NCBI RefSeq assembly: GCF_024323335.1
Contig: NC_066583.1
Location: 12,986,665-13,050,664, forward strand
Direction of reading: 5' to 3'
DNA: 64,000 bases
Origin: Lathyrus oleraceus
Lineage: Eukaryota; Streptophyta; Magnoliopsida; Fabales; Fabaceae
Positions 48,821 through 60,679 of this stretch are shown in pieces. Below the pieces are notes generated by a model that saw nothing but the letters and a program-made list of their open reading frames with translations, was not told the DNA's origin and searched no databases. How positions within the stretch are numbered: the stretch's first letter is position 1; each line of letters begins with the position of its first letter. The translations under genes and the position numbers were made by a program.

Positions 48821-51800
48821 TGATTTCAAGTGTGCAAATATCAATGATTTCAGCTATAAATAGAGCTCCAATTGCTCAGAATTTCAGACACATTCACGCC
48901 AACTTTGATCCCCCATCTCAAACCCTCACTTTGTAAAGGATAAATCTGAGAAATTCTTTTGAATTTGAGGTTGAATTTCCACTGTTTTGAAATTCAAATC
49001 TCTAGGAATCCATAGCCTTGTAAGCATCCAATCCTTCTTCTGCAAGCAAGTGGAGTGAGATCAAGCACAAGCAAGATCAAGATCAGATGAATCCAGACCT
49101 CCATTGAAGGTATTTTCCAGAAATTTTGAACTCTTCGATTCTCTCAAAGTCTTGCTCAATTCTATTGATTCTTTGGTTGTCTGAAGTCCTACCAATGTAG
49201 GCAAGAAGATTGAGTTGCTTTGAGGCCAAATCGAAGCAACTCAGTTCATGTACCTCAAATTTCAACTCCATGTATCTTTCAATATACTTGGAGTTAGAGT
49301 GAATTGAGGCCAGATTCGAGCTCAGTGCCATTTTTACTTTGAAATCATGTCCTTGTTTTTAATTTTGGTGATGGTTAATGGTGGACCAGTCCGGTGAGGT
49401 CCACCGGAGAAGAAGACCGGAGCTACAGCTCCGCCCATGCGCTGGCATGTCTCACAGCCACAAGATCCACTTGTTTTGTTTTAATCTCGTGCGTCCCTTT
49501 TGATTACCAATGTTTCCACGCGCTGACTAGTGACCAACGTGGATAGCGCGTTCCTGGCCACTTGATCTGCCACCTCAATTAATGAGGGAGATCAAGTGGT
49601 CCACGCTTTTTCTGATATTTTAATTTTCATTTTATTTGCTTTATTTTCAATCATTCATATTAAATTCAATATTGATCCAAAAAATATGGGACTTTCACCA
49701 AAAAAAATTCAAATCTTTTTCTCTTTCATATTCTGAATTAAAATTATTTTTTGGATCATTATTAATATTTTTAATGAATTAATTGATTTTGCATTTGTTT
49801 TTAATGGTTTAAAAATATTTTTAAATGTCCAAAAGTTATGAAATTTTTTCTCCAAGGTCCTTTGACCTTGTTTGACCTATGATAAATCTCATGGCCATTT
49901 CTTTGGTGTTTTGATGAGATTTTAGGAATTGGACAAACCATATTTAATTTAAATGCATTATTTTAGTATTTTTAATTTGAATAAATGCCTAATAAATTTG
50001 TTGACCAATTGTGATGACTTGTTTATGTTTAACTCTTGTTGTTGGGCCTTGGTCAAGGTTGATTTGACTTTGTCAAATTAATATCATTGGATTTAGGGGA
50101 TTGATGGAATATATATTCCATCTACCAAAATGAATGGATGATATTAATTTTGTAAAAGTCCTCATTTGATAAATTTGTGATTTGATCTTTTCCCCTCCCA
50201 CTTCCTCTTATTCCCTTTCTTCATTCATTCATTCCATTTGGCCTACGACATCTTAAAGTCCTAATGCTAGTTGATTGAAAAATTGACATGAGTATGGATG
50301 AGATTAGGCCACACCTTTTGCATATTCTTTTTCTGTGTGGTATGTTTCATGAGCATAGTCCATTATACTATGTCTCTAACATTCATCAACACCAAAATTA
50401 TATTGGCTGACCTTAAATAGTTGTGACTTCTATATAAGTCCAATTACGATTGCTTAACATAGCGATAAATTTATGATATAAGGCATAAGCATTCTAGTTA
50501 GTGAGATTGTAAGTCTCCCCTCTTTCATGATATTGTGTGGAAACTTGGCCTTCTTTCCTTCCTTTGGAAGATGTTTTGGCTCAAGGATTCATGCTTGTGA
50601 TAAGTGGGTTGAGTGTTCTCCAAATAATGTCTTGAAATGAAAAGCAAAAAAACAAAACAATACTAACTCCTAACCTACTAACTACTAACTTTTAATTTCA
50701 AGCCTTTACTTTAATGCAATTTACTTTTAGCACTCTATTTCATTTTCCATTGTTCATATCATTCTAATTGTTTATGTTAATGCAATTTTCACTTTGTCCA
50801 TTTGAACCATATTGTCTAATCTATTTTGTTTGTGTATATTTTGCTTGTTTGTGTGGTCTTTGACCATTAATGTACATAATAATAACAAAAAACCCTAAAA
50901 AACTTTTGAGTGGACTGTTGGCTTGATCTTGGACAAATGGACTTAGAATCTAGGCAACCTTGTTATGCTAATGAACTTGGCCAATGCCAACTTGTTGAAG
51001 AACCAAGGGCTTGCAATTTGAAATTCATCTGATGCATCTTTGAAGACCTCTCTAATTTCATCTGCAACATGAACATTGTGTAGCTGTTATTTTGAACTTG
51101 TGACTTGTGGAATTCATTTGTTGCATGGGTTATTTTTTGGAGAAGATTAGGGAATGGATAAAGCTTGGATGTGGCTATCTTTATTTGATGCCTTGCTCTT
51201 CAAGATAATTTAATTTTGCATTTGTGTGTTGCTTGAATCTAAATGTCCAAGGGAATTCTGGGTTTCTATTGACATTCTTGTCTATTAGATTGCTACCCAC
51301 TTGGTCAGATCTTTTCAACTCTAAACTTTTAATTTTGTGCATAGGATAGTCTCTTCATCTTCTCCCCATTTCTTTAATTTCAAAATCTCTCCCTCCCTTT
51401 TTAAAAATCTTCTTTGTGTGAACTACTTTTGTTCTAAACTTTGACCATTTTTGCAAAAAGATAGAAACTTTGGCCTTATGCCATTCCATTTTCAAACTTC
51501 TTTTCTTAAATCAAACTTGTAAATAAACTTAACTATACTTGACTTAAACTTTAAAAAAAACAAAAAGTACTAACTCATTCAAACCATTTTAGGTCTTTGT
51601 GCCTTTCAAACTTAAATTTTGTTAAAATCAATGCATCCATTTTGAATTTTGTATCAGGAACTACGAGGTTTTGATCCCTCATTTTTATGTTGGTACGTAG
51701 GCACAAGACCCAAGGTCTTGTCAAACACAAAAAATATAATTAATGAATTCTTTTCTCATCCCCTCATTCTATTTGTTTGTAAACATCACTTTGTACAAAA

Positions 51801-52054
51801 TACATATGCACACAAAAAGGGCTCCCTAAGAGTACCTAGGACACTTTGGGTGCTAACACCTTCCCTCTGTGTAACCAACCCCCTTACTTGTGATCTTTGA
51901 CTTTTTATTAGTTTTGATTTGAAAACTTCTTACTTTTTGGGTTTTGTTCGTACTTTTTCCCTTTTCCCTTGGAAACAATAAAAGTGCGGTGGCGACTCTT
52001 GTTATTTGATCTATAACTTATCAATAGCTTGATGATCATGAATTTCCCTCTACA
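48821..52054 (+). repeat. Ogre-C 3' LTR, piece 3 (promoter to LTR end)
   Basis: The LTR resumes after the GAAAG target copy. It contains a TATA box at 48854-48863 and, further on, the U5 block in plus orientation (GAACTACGAGGTTTTGATCC near 51658, GGGTGCTAACACCTTCCC near 51848, AGTGCGGTGGCGACTC near 51982). The end TTTCCCTCTACA (52054) parallels ACCCCACTACA of Ogre-A. Added to pieces 1 and 2, the LTR is about 4.7 kb. There are no genes; short ORFs are fortuitous. Confidence 0.82.
48854..48863 (+). promoter_or_regulatory. TATA box of Ogre-C 3' LTR
   Basis: CTATAAATAG on the plus strand, in the context CAGCTATAAATAGAGCTCC. It is identical in core to the Ogre-A 5' LTR box and lies 33 bp right of the solo-LTR insertion. 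Confidence 0.75.
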
Positions 52055-52154
52055 TATTGCCTTAGACGTCGAGCAGCCCAAACTAGAGCGTAACAAGTTT
52101 TCTCCAAGAGAGAATATTGGGATTCACAATCAGTGAATTTCTTGCTCAGGTAGT
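52055..52154 (-). pseudogene. RNase H scrap of an older Ty3/gypsy element
   Basis: A 100-bp minus-strand piece encodes LSKKFTDCESQYSLLEKTCY then ALVWAARRLRQY, the same RNase H segment as in element 1 and Ogre-A. It is cut on the left by the Ogre-C LTR end and on the right by another LTR start (52155). It is the oldest layer recognisable at this site. Confidence 0.8.
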
Positions 52155-53520
52155 GTCATACCCTAAAATTTACCCTCCCTTTTTCCTTTTGCATACATTA
52201 AATCATATCATGCATGACCATTGCATTTGGTCATGGGATCACAAGCATGTCCACTTTGTAGTTTGTATCTTAACGTTAGGATTTCATCTTGATTTTACTT
52301 GTCAACTAAACCTAATTTTAATAAGAGATGGTACTTGGTTGTTCTTGTTACTCATGTAGGTGATCATGTTCCAAATCAAGGCAAGACAAAGGCCTTTTGA
52401 TCAAGGGAAATGCAAGTTTGCTTCATTGTGATTCAAGGTGGTTCATGTGTTTATTTCCATGTCACATCACGCAATCTTCAAGCTATTCTCATGATCACTC
52501 AAGCCTTAATCAAGTTTTCATCAAGGGATGCTTACTCTATCATATTTTTGGTTTGAAATACAAGAAAACATCAAATTGGAACAAAGAAGCACAAGTTGGT
52601 TTAACCTAATTTGCAAGTATGCCATGCCTTTGGTCCAAACTCCATAACTTTTTAATTTTTTATCCAAATTCCAAGCTTCTTTGAGCCAAATATGCCTTTT
52701 GGGATCCTCTACATATTTGTTTCAAGGGTTAAACATCAATTTAATCATTAAGGACCTCATTTTTGCAAAGGACAAAGTTGCCAAAATGGGCCAAAACCTT
52801 GTCATGACCACTGCTTTCCACCCTTGCCAGTTTCAGCTCAAGCATTATTTTGATCCCATTCCTTTTGCATCCTGTTAAGCTTATGGAAAACGTCATTTTG
52901 CCGAAGTTTGGCTCAAAATGCACGAGGGAATCAAAAGTTATGGTGCTATCAACTTGGGACCTCAAAATGACCAAACATGCCTCAAGCTACTTAACCAATT
53001 GCCCAGCCTAAATTTTAGGTCAAAACCTCAATTTCCCAAGCATGTACCTTTCACCTCAAACATCCTTTGGACTTGGTTCTTTTTTCATTGTGTTCTACTC
53101 CATGAAAGGATCATTTGGCTCAAAGAAAATTGGAAAACACACTAGTGGATTGGAATTGGCCTAAGCATGAACATGGTGACCTAAACTCTGTTTTGTACCG
53201 TGACCTATAATGTGGAATCATGCCAAATTCAACTTGGGACCACTTCTCACACACCTAAACTCATTTATAATGACCAAACTCATCTCACCATAACATAAAA
53301 CGACTTGAAGAGCGCCAAAATCACGAGCTTGATGCCATTTTTTCACACTGTTTGGATCACAGAATTTCTGATTTGATTCACACGTTTGGGATCCAATCTC
53401 ATATGAACCTTGACATCACTCACTTCCCTATAAATAGAATAAGGTTTTGCCTCATTTTCCAAGCTTCAAGAGCCAAGAAATTCCCGCCTCACTGAAACTC
53501 GAAAGCACAAAAAAAATCAG
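52155..53520 (+). repeat. LTR fragment D (plus orientation, U3 to R)
   Basis: It starts at TGTCATACCCTAAAATTTAC, a Tat-type LTR start, and includes a TATA box CTATAAATAG at 53429-53438. No U5 in plus orientation follows; from about 53520 the text is U5-like but inverted. It is therefore taken as a truncated LTR. The right boundary is approximate. Confidence 0.6.
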
Positions 53521-55370
53521 CTAATAGTTCGGAAGTCGGTTAAAACCCTTTAGAGAAAAGGGAAAATAGTCGATAAAACACTCTAAAGAAAAAGAATATG
53601 GAAAATGACTGGTCTTGCAACCAAATATGGATTCGGAAGTTGGTTATTCAAGGGGAAGGTATTAGCACCCCTCACATCCATGGTAATCGCCAAGGATTTG
53701 AGGCCCTTGTGCCTACGTATCATCACTGGGGGATGAGGAATCAAAGCTTTGTAGTTCGGAGTAGAAAATGTTTATGTGTTGGTTGATTTTACCTTGAAAA
53801 AGGATTTTCTGAGTGATGCCATAAAGCGCAAAAATAAGGTTGGATGAGTTGATGTTTGTTATAGGTTTTTTGAAATAAAAGAAATGTTTTTATTAGAATT
53901 GCACTAAAGACTATGGGCGAAGGTGAATATTTCAAACAAACAAGCCAAGCGTCTTACCAAATTACTAAGTGTAAGGGTACGAAAAATCCATTCTTACTCA
54001 TTCCCTATCACTTAAGTCTCGTGACGCATAATTCTAATTGCATTTCTATTGTGTTTTGAATTTGATTAAGAAAATGCCTCTTACCGTTGGATCAAGGGTT
54101 TATTGCTTGATTTTGAAATGGTGACATACGTGGATATTTATAGAGAGATGGTACGAGAAATAAAGGATCTCATTGTAAGATAGCCCAAGAGAAAGATTTG
54201 TGTGTGCAAAGTGACATATGCTAACAATTGGATAATGGGCTTAAAAGAATGTATCCCTAGGGTAATGCCATGAATGATATTCTCATAATAAAATATTCCA
54301 AGTTATAGATAAAAATCCAAGTCAGAGCATTTCGTCAAGAATTAGGGAAAAATCTAAGTGCAAGGGTCCTAATGAATCCTCTAAGTCCACAGTGGGTAAC
54401 AAATTAATGGAATTTTTTTGTCCTTTGATTTTGTCATGTTTTTTGTTCTTTTTAATTACGCAATGACAAATGAGTAAATGGAAAATTAAATAAATATACA
54501 TGAGGTATATGTATAATGATGAATATGAGAATAAAGTGTTTGAAGATAAGTGACAATAAAGTAAATTGACAAGAGAGATAAATGACAATAAGATAAATTA
54601 GGTCAATAAGATCAATGGTTAGTGATAAAAGTTAGTGGTTAGAAATTAATTTGCACAAGGTAACCACCTAGGGATTATCTATCCAAGTGTCAAAGAATCA
54701 AAATATGGCGCATCGAGGGATAAACTATCATTGATGCAAAGTATTGAAGTGATTCATGATCATCTATCAATGATTTGAAGAGTGGAAGATTGTATCACCC
54801 AAATAATCACAAGTTAAAAGTCAATTAAGGTACAAGTTAAACATCCAAATCCAAGTGTTAATGGTTAATGATCAATGGAAACAATGTAACACAAATAGAA
54901 TCAGAAAGCAAAATGCAAGTAACTAAAGGTCTCATCTACACATCAAGAGGTTCAAACATGATCAACTAAGGGCAATCTATCATCGCCTCAAAGTGTCAAG
55001 AATGATTTATTGATCATTCATCAACATATTTGAAGTGTTAAAGATTTAATCAACCCTGAGGTCAATTACCAATGATCAAGAAATTGTCATCAACCATGAC
55101 TAAACACAAGGGCAAAAAGGTCCAATTAAAAAGATGGAAACAATTAATGGTAATAATAAAAATATTTGATGGAATGTATTTAACAAAATATTTGATTAAA
55201 AGAAATAAATAAGAAAACAAAAGGAAATTAAAAATGGTAAAGGATGTTCATAAAATAAAAAATTAAAAGAAAAAAGAAACAAAAAAGACACCTTGAACCC
55301 TCAACCTTGGGGTTATAGACCAAATACCATACCACTGAGCCAAATGTGCTTAGTTGCTAATTAAACATGC
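53521..55370 (-). repeat. LTR fragment E (minus orientation, U5-R-U3)
   Basis: The plus strand shows the inverted U5 block (GGGGAAGGTATTAGCACCCC near 53653, GCCTACGTATCATCACTGG near 53712), similar to element 1 LTR at 5640-5720. A minus-strand TATA box (CTATAAATATCC) lies at about 54135-54142. Both ends are indistinct. The remainder to 55370 is AT-rich and presumably decayed U3. No coding sequence is supported. Confidence 0.55.
55290..55346 (-). other. tRNA-like box A / box B remnant
   Basis: The minus strand reads TTTGGCTCAGTGGTATGG (box A-like) and, about 45 bases on, GAGGGTTCAAGG (box B-like). No cloverleaf with proper acceptor stem is evident, so it is not a tRNA gene. It may be a decayed SINE. 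Confidence 0.4.
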
Positions 55371-55374
55371 GCAT

Positions 55375-55376
<2 letters not shown>

Positions 55377-55471
<95 letters not shown>
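55377..55471. repeat. (TA)n microsatellite, ~95 bp
   Basis: Pure alternating AT, directly visible. Confidence 0.97.
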
Positions 55472-55473
<2 letters not shown>

Positions 55474-55681
55474 ATACACCAAATGAAAATAAATGAATGG
55501 ACCAACCACAATCCTTAGATCTGACTATTTAAAATAAGTATGCACATTGGAAGGTCGTGATTTCAGTTTTGTATATACTCATCAATTGAGTGTTTGTACA
55601 TAATGAATTTTTAAATTAAGTTTTTGAAGTATTAGTTTCAATTATGAGGTTTTTTTTGTATATAGATATTTTTAATTAAGT

Positions 55682-56466
55682 CACTACTAGAAAATTCTCT
55701 TTTAGTGACTGAATTTATATGGTCACTGTAGCCACCGAAATTAGACATGATGTTAATAAAATTTTAAAGGTCACTAAATAGTATTAGCCACCAAATTAGT
55801 GACTCATATTTTGTGAACGTAATATTCAGTCTCAACTAAGCATTTGTATAAAAAATTAGTTTATAAAAACCTTTAGTGACAAAAAATTTGGTCACTAATA
55901 ATTTCTTTTTTTTATTAAACTACATTCCCCAATTTTTTCCTTTTTCTTAAAATATTTTAATTCCTTTTCAATTTTTATTTTTTAGTGAAAGTTTCACATT
56001 TTAATTTTTTTAACAAATAAAATATATATTTATATAAATAATTTGTCCATATAAATTTATTAATTAAAAAAATGTAATTTTAAGTATAATTAGTTTAATA
56101 AATTTTTTAAATAATATTTAAAATTTTAATTTTTCTTATAATATAAACAATTTTGAAAGAAAATATCTTTACTAAAATTAAGTAGCCTAATGGTCACGCT
56201 GGATCTTCTGAAAGATAAAGGCGTTGGTTCAATTTTTGAATGTAGCAAATCTTTTGATTTTATTTTGAGTTCTTTAATAAACTAGAAACGGTCATTAAAA
56301 TCGGTCATTAGTTCCGTCATAAAATCGGCCACTGAATTCGGTCACTAAATACGTCGTTAAAGGTCAGTGCCTAACACTTTTCATAGGTCGCTAAACGTTC
56401 TAGTGAACGACTTTTAAGCTTTTTCAGTCTCTAATTCAGTCATTAAACGCGAAGTTTTTAATAATG
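55682..56466. mobile_element. Small non-autonomous CACTA element (785 bp)
   Basis: The left end is CACTACTAGAAAATTC. The right end, read inverted, is CATTATTAAAAAC, a degenerate partner. The 3-bp duplication AGT flanks both sides (55679-55681 and 56467-56469). Repeated GGTCACTAAA/TCGGTCATTAAA motifs occupy both subterminal zones (for example 55720-55800 and 56285-56455). There is no coding capacity. Its ends and repeats differ from those of the 5.5-kb CACTA, so it is a separate family. Confidence 0.75.
56183..56236 (+). other. tRNA-like box A / box B remnant inside the small CACTA
   Basis: TAGCCTAATGGTCACGCTGG (box A-like) is followed about 43 bases later by GTTGGTTCAATTTTTG (box B-like). 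No complete cloverleaf is apparent. Confidence 0.35.
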
Positions 56467-57269
56467 AGTTTTCTTTTCAAAAAAATAAAAGTTCTATAAA
56501 TAAATTTAATAATTATTAATATAAACAAAATCATAAATCTATTTTTTTAACTAGTATCATAAGTTAATATTTTTTTTAAAAATCAAATAATATGAGTTGA
56601 AGTTTTTTTAACAAAAGTTTCAACTTTTCTTTTTAAAATTATTCCTGATAACAATCTATTTTAAAGCTAATTACAACCAAAAAAATAATAACAATAATTT
56701 TTTTATTTATTTTATTTAGGTTAGTTTAAATCTTAGATTATATGTTTTCTTAGTCATTAATCAACATATAAAAAAAGTACAAAAACATGTCTTTTAATTT
56801 ATTTATTAAATTCAATTAAATTTAGTTATTACTTTGTACATAATTTTAGAATTCTTGATTTAATCTAAATATTCACACTCCACCTATCTCTTAGCAACTT
56901 TTTTTATTTATTAATTTCCATTATTTCATTTATTATTTTCAATTCATTTTAATCACCATAAAAAAGATACAATAAAATATATAAACTTCATCATGTTTAA
57001 TTAGTTTTAGTGTGACAATTTAATTTATTAGGTTTAAGTATTAAATTTAATTTAAGTTATTTACTTATAAAAAAATCAAAATATCTTTTTTTAGGTCAAA
57101 CATTTAGGAATTGTTTTTCTCTAAATATAATCCTATTTCTAAAATCATGAAAAATAGATTTGTATTTTTATAATTTAATGTTCATAAAAATAATAAAAAT
57201 AATAATCATGTATATACTCTATTTTCTAATTAAATAAAAATCATATTCTTGTAAATTAAATTGGTTGGC

Positions 57270-57297
57270 TGACGTCACGACTTATTGATCAATAAGT
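57270..57297. other. Adjacent palindromes TGACGTCA and 18-bp ACTTATTGATCAATAAGT
   Basis: TGACGTCA (57270-57277) is the consensus bZIP/TGA-factor site. Two bases later comes the perfect 18-bp palindrome (57280-57297). No gene starts nearby, so any role is unproven. Confidence 0.6.
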
Positions 57298-57603
57298 TAA
57301 CTCAAAAAAACTTTAAAATCAACAAAAACACAAAAAACATGTCTTTTAATTTAATTAACTTATTAAATCATTTAATTGATAGTATAAAGAAAAATAATCC
57401 AAAAAAATATAATAAAAAAATATAGGTTATTTTATTAGACTATAAATTATATTTTAGAGGATAAGAATATTAAGTAATAACTTTTGTTTTTTATACTTTG
57501 TGCTAATTAGGATTAAATCATTAAAGAAAAATAAATCATAACATTAACTAATGCCATTTTTTTTATATATTTCATGATAATTTGTTCAATTCTATTTTTT
57601 AAA

Positions 57604-57606
<3 letters not shown>

Positions 57607-57700
<94 letters not shown>
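57607..57700. repeat. (TA)n microsatellite, ~94 bp
   Basis: Pure alternating TA tract, directly visible. Confidence 0.97.
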
Positions 57701-57702
<2 letters not shown>

Positions 57703-58257
57703 TTTATCCTAATTTTCAAAATCAAACTAATGATACGATTTTTACAATATCAAGTTGATTGATCAGTATTACACCTTACCAATTAACAAAATGAATCTAA
57801 AATAAACTTTTAACATATTTCAACCTTATGTACTATGCCCTCGTGCATTGAGACACTTTTGTCAAACATTTCTATGCCCCTCATGCATTGAGATCTCTTC
57901 ACAATTTAAAAACAACAAACACATAAAATTTTCTAGTCGAACTATGATACTTTGATCCTTCATATTGCTTAAGGGAACATATGCATATAGTTGGAACACT
58001 CTTGCGTGTACAATTATAAAAAAAAACTTTTTTTAGTCCTTTTTGTAATTAAATAATCTTTTCTTAAAAAATAATAAAGTAATTTCTTTGTAAATAAATA
58101 AATAATTAAGCAGACATCCCATAATAACCTTAGAACTAGATAAGGCTCCCATTGAGTATAACGGAAGTGAGGGTTGTCTAACACCTTCTTCTCACTTAAC
58201 TGACTCCTGAATCCTAGGTCTCATCCTTAACTTTAGGTTTTACCATTATTTCCCTGT

Positions 58258-59600
58258 TCATTTAGGAACGAATAAAATATGATGGATACTATGTAATTTT
58301 CCAACCGCGGCAACGAGCATCCAGAGTCCAGGTACCATGACTGGTGTCTTAACTTCGTTGCTAAAGATATCTGCAACATAGACTATCTTGTCCTTAGGTA
58401 CATACACCTTTTTGGGTCCTTTGGGGTTAGTTTTCCTAAAGTTTTTAACAAACTTAGGTTTTTGTGCAGGATATCTATACATGAATGCATAGTTGAAACG
58501 AGAATGAGGTTTTACTTTAGCATTAGGTTTTAAAACAATATTAGCTTTAGACATAACTCCATTTTGTTTCCTAGAAGGGACAAAATGGGACTGAAGAATA
58601 TTTTCCTTCTCATCATGGGACCGAAGAATATTTGCCTTCTCATCTTTTTCAGAATCAAATTATTCATCAGAATCATAACCAATACCTATTATTTCATTTT
58701 TGCTAACGCCATAAATCATGGAAGCCATTAAACTTTTATTTAGGCTTCTAGCAAGAAATCTCTAGAAATATTTATCATATTTCTTTATGATATCACCAGA
58801 ACCTGTAGAGACTCTTGCTTTAAGGCACAAAGGTATTGTTTTTCAAAATAAGATTTTCTTCACTCAAACTTGAGAATCCTTTCTGAAGCTTATGATATGG
58901 TTATGATTCAGATACATGAATCTTCTTCAGATCCTTGTAATTGTCTAGAAAATTCTGATACTTGTCTAGAACTTCGGATAAATTAGATTCAAGTTCATAA
59001 CGAGAGAGCTCAAAAAATACCTCTTCAGAATCTGGCTCAAATTCTGATTCTAATTAAATCCTTTATGTAAGAGCTTCTATGCAAGCCATTAGTGCCATGT
59101 TAGCTTGCTTTTCCTCAGACTCGTCTTATGAAGACACTTAATCATCCCATGTTTCCACCAGAACCTTATTCTTTCTTCTGAAATTCTTCTTAGGCATGTC
59201 TTCCTTTAACTCGAGACATTCATTCTTGATGTGGCCAAACTCCTTGCACTAAAATCACGTGAGTTCTTTGCCAGCTCCAGCTTTTTTGGATCCAGAAGTG
59301 GACTCTGAATGACCACATGTCCTTCTTTGTCCTCTGAATTTCCCTTACTTTTTCTTCCAGAGTTAATTTACACACCTGGATAGAAGAGGCAATTAATATT
59401 CTCCTTCTAGTTCCTCTTCAGACTCTTCATCTGTTTCTACTTGAAAAGCTTTTATCTTCTCAAAAATCTTTTTGAAGACTTCAGAGCAACAAATTTTCTC
59501 TTTCTCTTGGGCTCATCTCCCTCAAGCTCAATCTCATGATTTCTTAAAGAACTAATTAGTTCTTCAAGAGAAGTGTTTCTCAATCTCTTGGTATAATTAT
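58258..59600 (-). pseudogene. Decayed Ty1/copia gag region
   Basis: On the minus strand, from about 59590, pieces of a copia-type gag can be read: SLEELISSLRNHEIELEGDE, then a zinc-knuckle remnant around 59260-59215 (CKEFGHIKNECLELKEDMP, first cysteine side damaged by stops), an acidic EES/ACIEAL stretch, and an open 98-aa segment (58554-58258) with GPKKVYVPKDKIVYVADIF and VMVPGLWMLVA. Frames are broken many times. The lineage may be SIRE/Maximus-like. No LTRs, integrase or RT were found. Confidence 0.75.
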
Positions 59601-59708
59601 TCCAAAAAATGTATAAATATCTTTAAAAACAATATATAAATTACGTTGATCCTATTCCTTAAATTTTAATTTTAAATTAATTTTTAAAATATTTTCAAAA
59701 CCATTTAT

Positions 59709-59711
59709 TAT

Positions 59712-59750
<39 letters not shown>

Positions 59751-59765
59751 TATTATTATTATTAG
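59709..59765. repeat. (AAT)n / (ATT)n microsatellite
   Basis: A run of AAT units turning into ATT units, so the tract can fold back on itself. Confidence 0.9.
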
Positions 59766-59824
59766 AAAATAGTCTATAATGAATAACAATAATACTTATT
59801 ATTATTATTGTGAATAACTATCAT

Positions 59825-59897
59825 CCCCACAATAATAAGTATTATAGTTTTAAGATAATATATTATTATTATTGTGGGGTTAATTATTATTGTGGGG
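59825..59897. repeat. Inverted and direct CCCCACAATAATAA repeats
   Basis: CCCCACAATAATAA (59825-59838) faces TTATTATTATTGTGGGG (59863-59879), and a second copy TTATTATTGTGGGG follows directly (59884-59897). It could form a stem-loop, perhaps a remnant of a MITE end. Confidence 0.7.
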
Positions 59898-59899
59898 AT

Positions 59900-60635
59900 A
59901 ATTGATCATAGAATTTTAATATTTGAAAATAATATACATGTTTTAATATTATTTGAAAAGAATTATAAATATTATTACCTTTCATAGAATTGATTAATAT
60001 TGATTCATAGAATATTTGAAAAGGATTGTTTAATATTATTATCTTTTATAGAAATATACTATTTTAATATTAAGTTTTTTTATGACTAAATAGAAATCAT
60101 TTTGATTCATAATATAAATTATAATAATTAAAATAACATAAATTTATAGTTATCAAATTAGCAAAATTGTAAAAGTAATATCGAAAATGAAAAATAATGA
60201 GAGAGAGGTGTTGTTAAAAAGTATTTCATTATAAAATAAAATTTATCTAATATTAAGTGGAAAGTATATATCATTCAATTCAACTATTATTTTCATTATT
60301 ATTATTTATTCAAATCAAATAATTTAATTATTTAGAAATATATAAGGGAAATAATAATGAATCGGATAACCATTTCTTTTTCCAATTCCACCTTTCTTTC
60401 TTTTTTTTATCAGTAATAAACCTTTTATTTATAAATTTGTTTTTCTTATAGAATAGAAAAAAAATTCGGCGTCTGAAAAATATCATACATATTATAGTAT
60501 TTATCTATATGCTAGTATAAGATATAGGAAAGAGTGCAATTCACAATAAGATTACCTTATTTTTCAATATATAAAGGCACTCCATGTTATTTGCTGGATA
60601 CTATTTTATTTTAAAGGCGAGTCCAATTACTTGGA
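59900..60635. other. AT-rich spacer downstream of the dioxygenase gene
   Basis: No gene, repeat array or RNA is recognised. The composition is strongly AT-rich. Confidence 0.65.
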
Positions 60636-60641
60636 TTTATT
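60636..60641 (-). terminator. Candidate polyadenylation signal AATAAA of the dioxygenase gene
   Basis: AATAAA on the minus strand begins 39 bases beyond the stop codon, in a T/A-rich context. It is the nearest canonical signal and is plausible for a plant 3' UTR. Confidence 0.5.
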
Positions 60642-60679
60642 ACAATGAGAGAAATTAACTTGCATATAATAATAAAGGA

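Larger units (their letters stand above)
7855..52054 (+). mobile_element. Ogre-C: plus-strand Ogre retrotransposon, 3' part, split by nested insertions
   Basis: Visible parts in order are integrase C-terminus (7855-8037), 3' UTR (8038-11081), polypurine tract (11082-11095) and 3' LTR in three pieces. The LTR is interrupted by Ogre-A (11297-37012) and by a solo LTR (38301-48815). Its 5' side lies beyond element 1, outside the window. Its 3' LTR ends at about 52054 inside an older minus-strand RNase H remnant. It is the host of all later insertions between 1 and 52 kb and so is older than each of them. Confidence 0.85.
56470..58257. other. AT-rich spacer without genes
   Basis: Very AT-rich sequence with no supported gene. 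It holds the (TA)n tract at 57607-57700 and a pair of perfect palindromes at 57270-57297. The 62- and 70-aa ORFs over the TA tract are artefacts of the repeat. Confidence 0.7.

Noticed and set aside
55290..55346. A functional tRNA gene
   Set aside because: Box A- and B-like motifs are present but no paired acceptor stem or anticodon arm could be built by eye.
57513..57762. ORFs of repeated Ile-Tyr over (TA)n tracts (also at 61421-61609)
   Set aside because: They are translations of microsatellites only.
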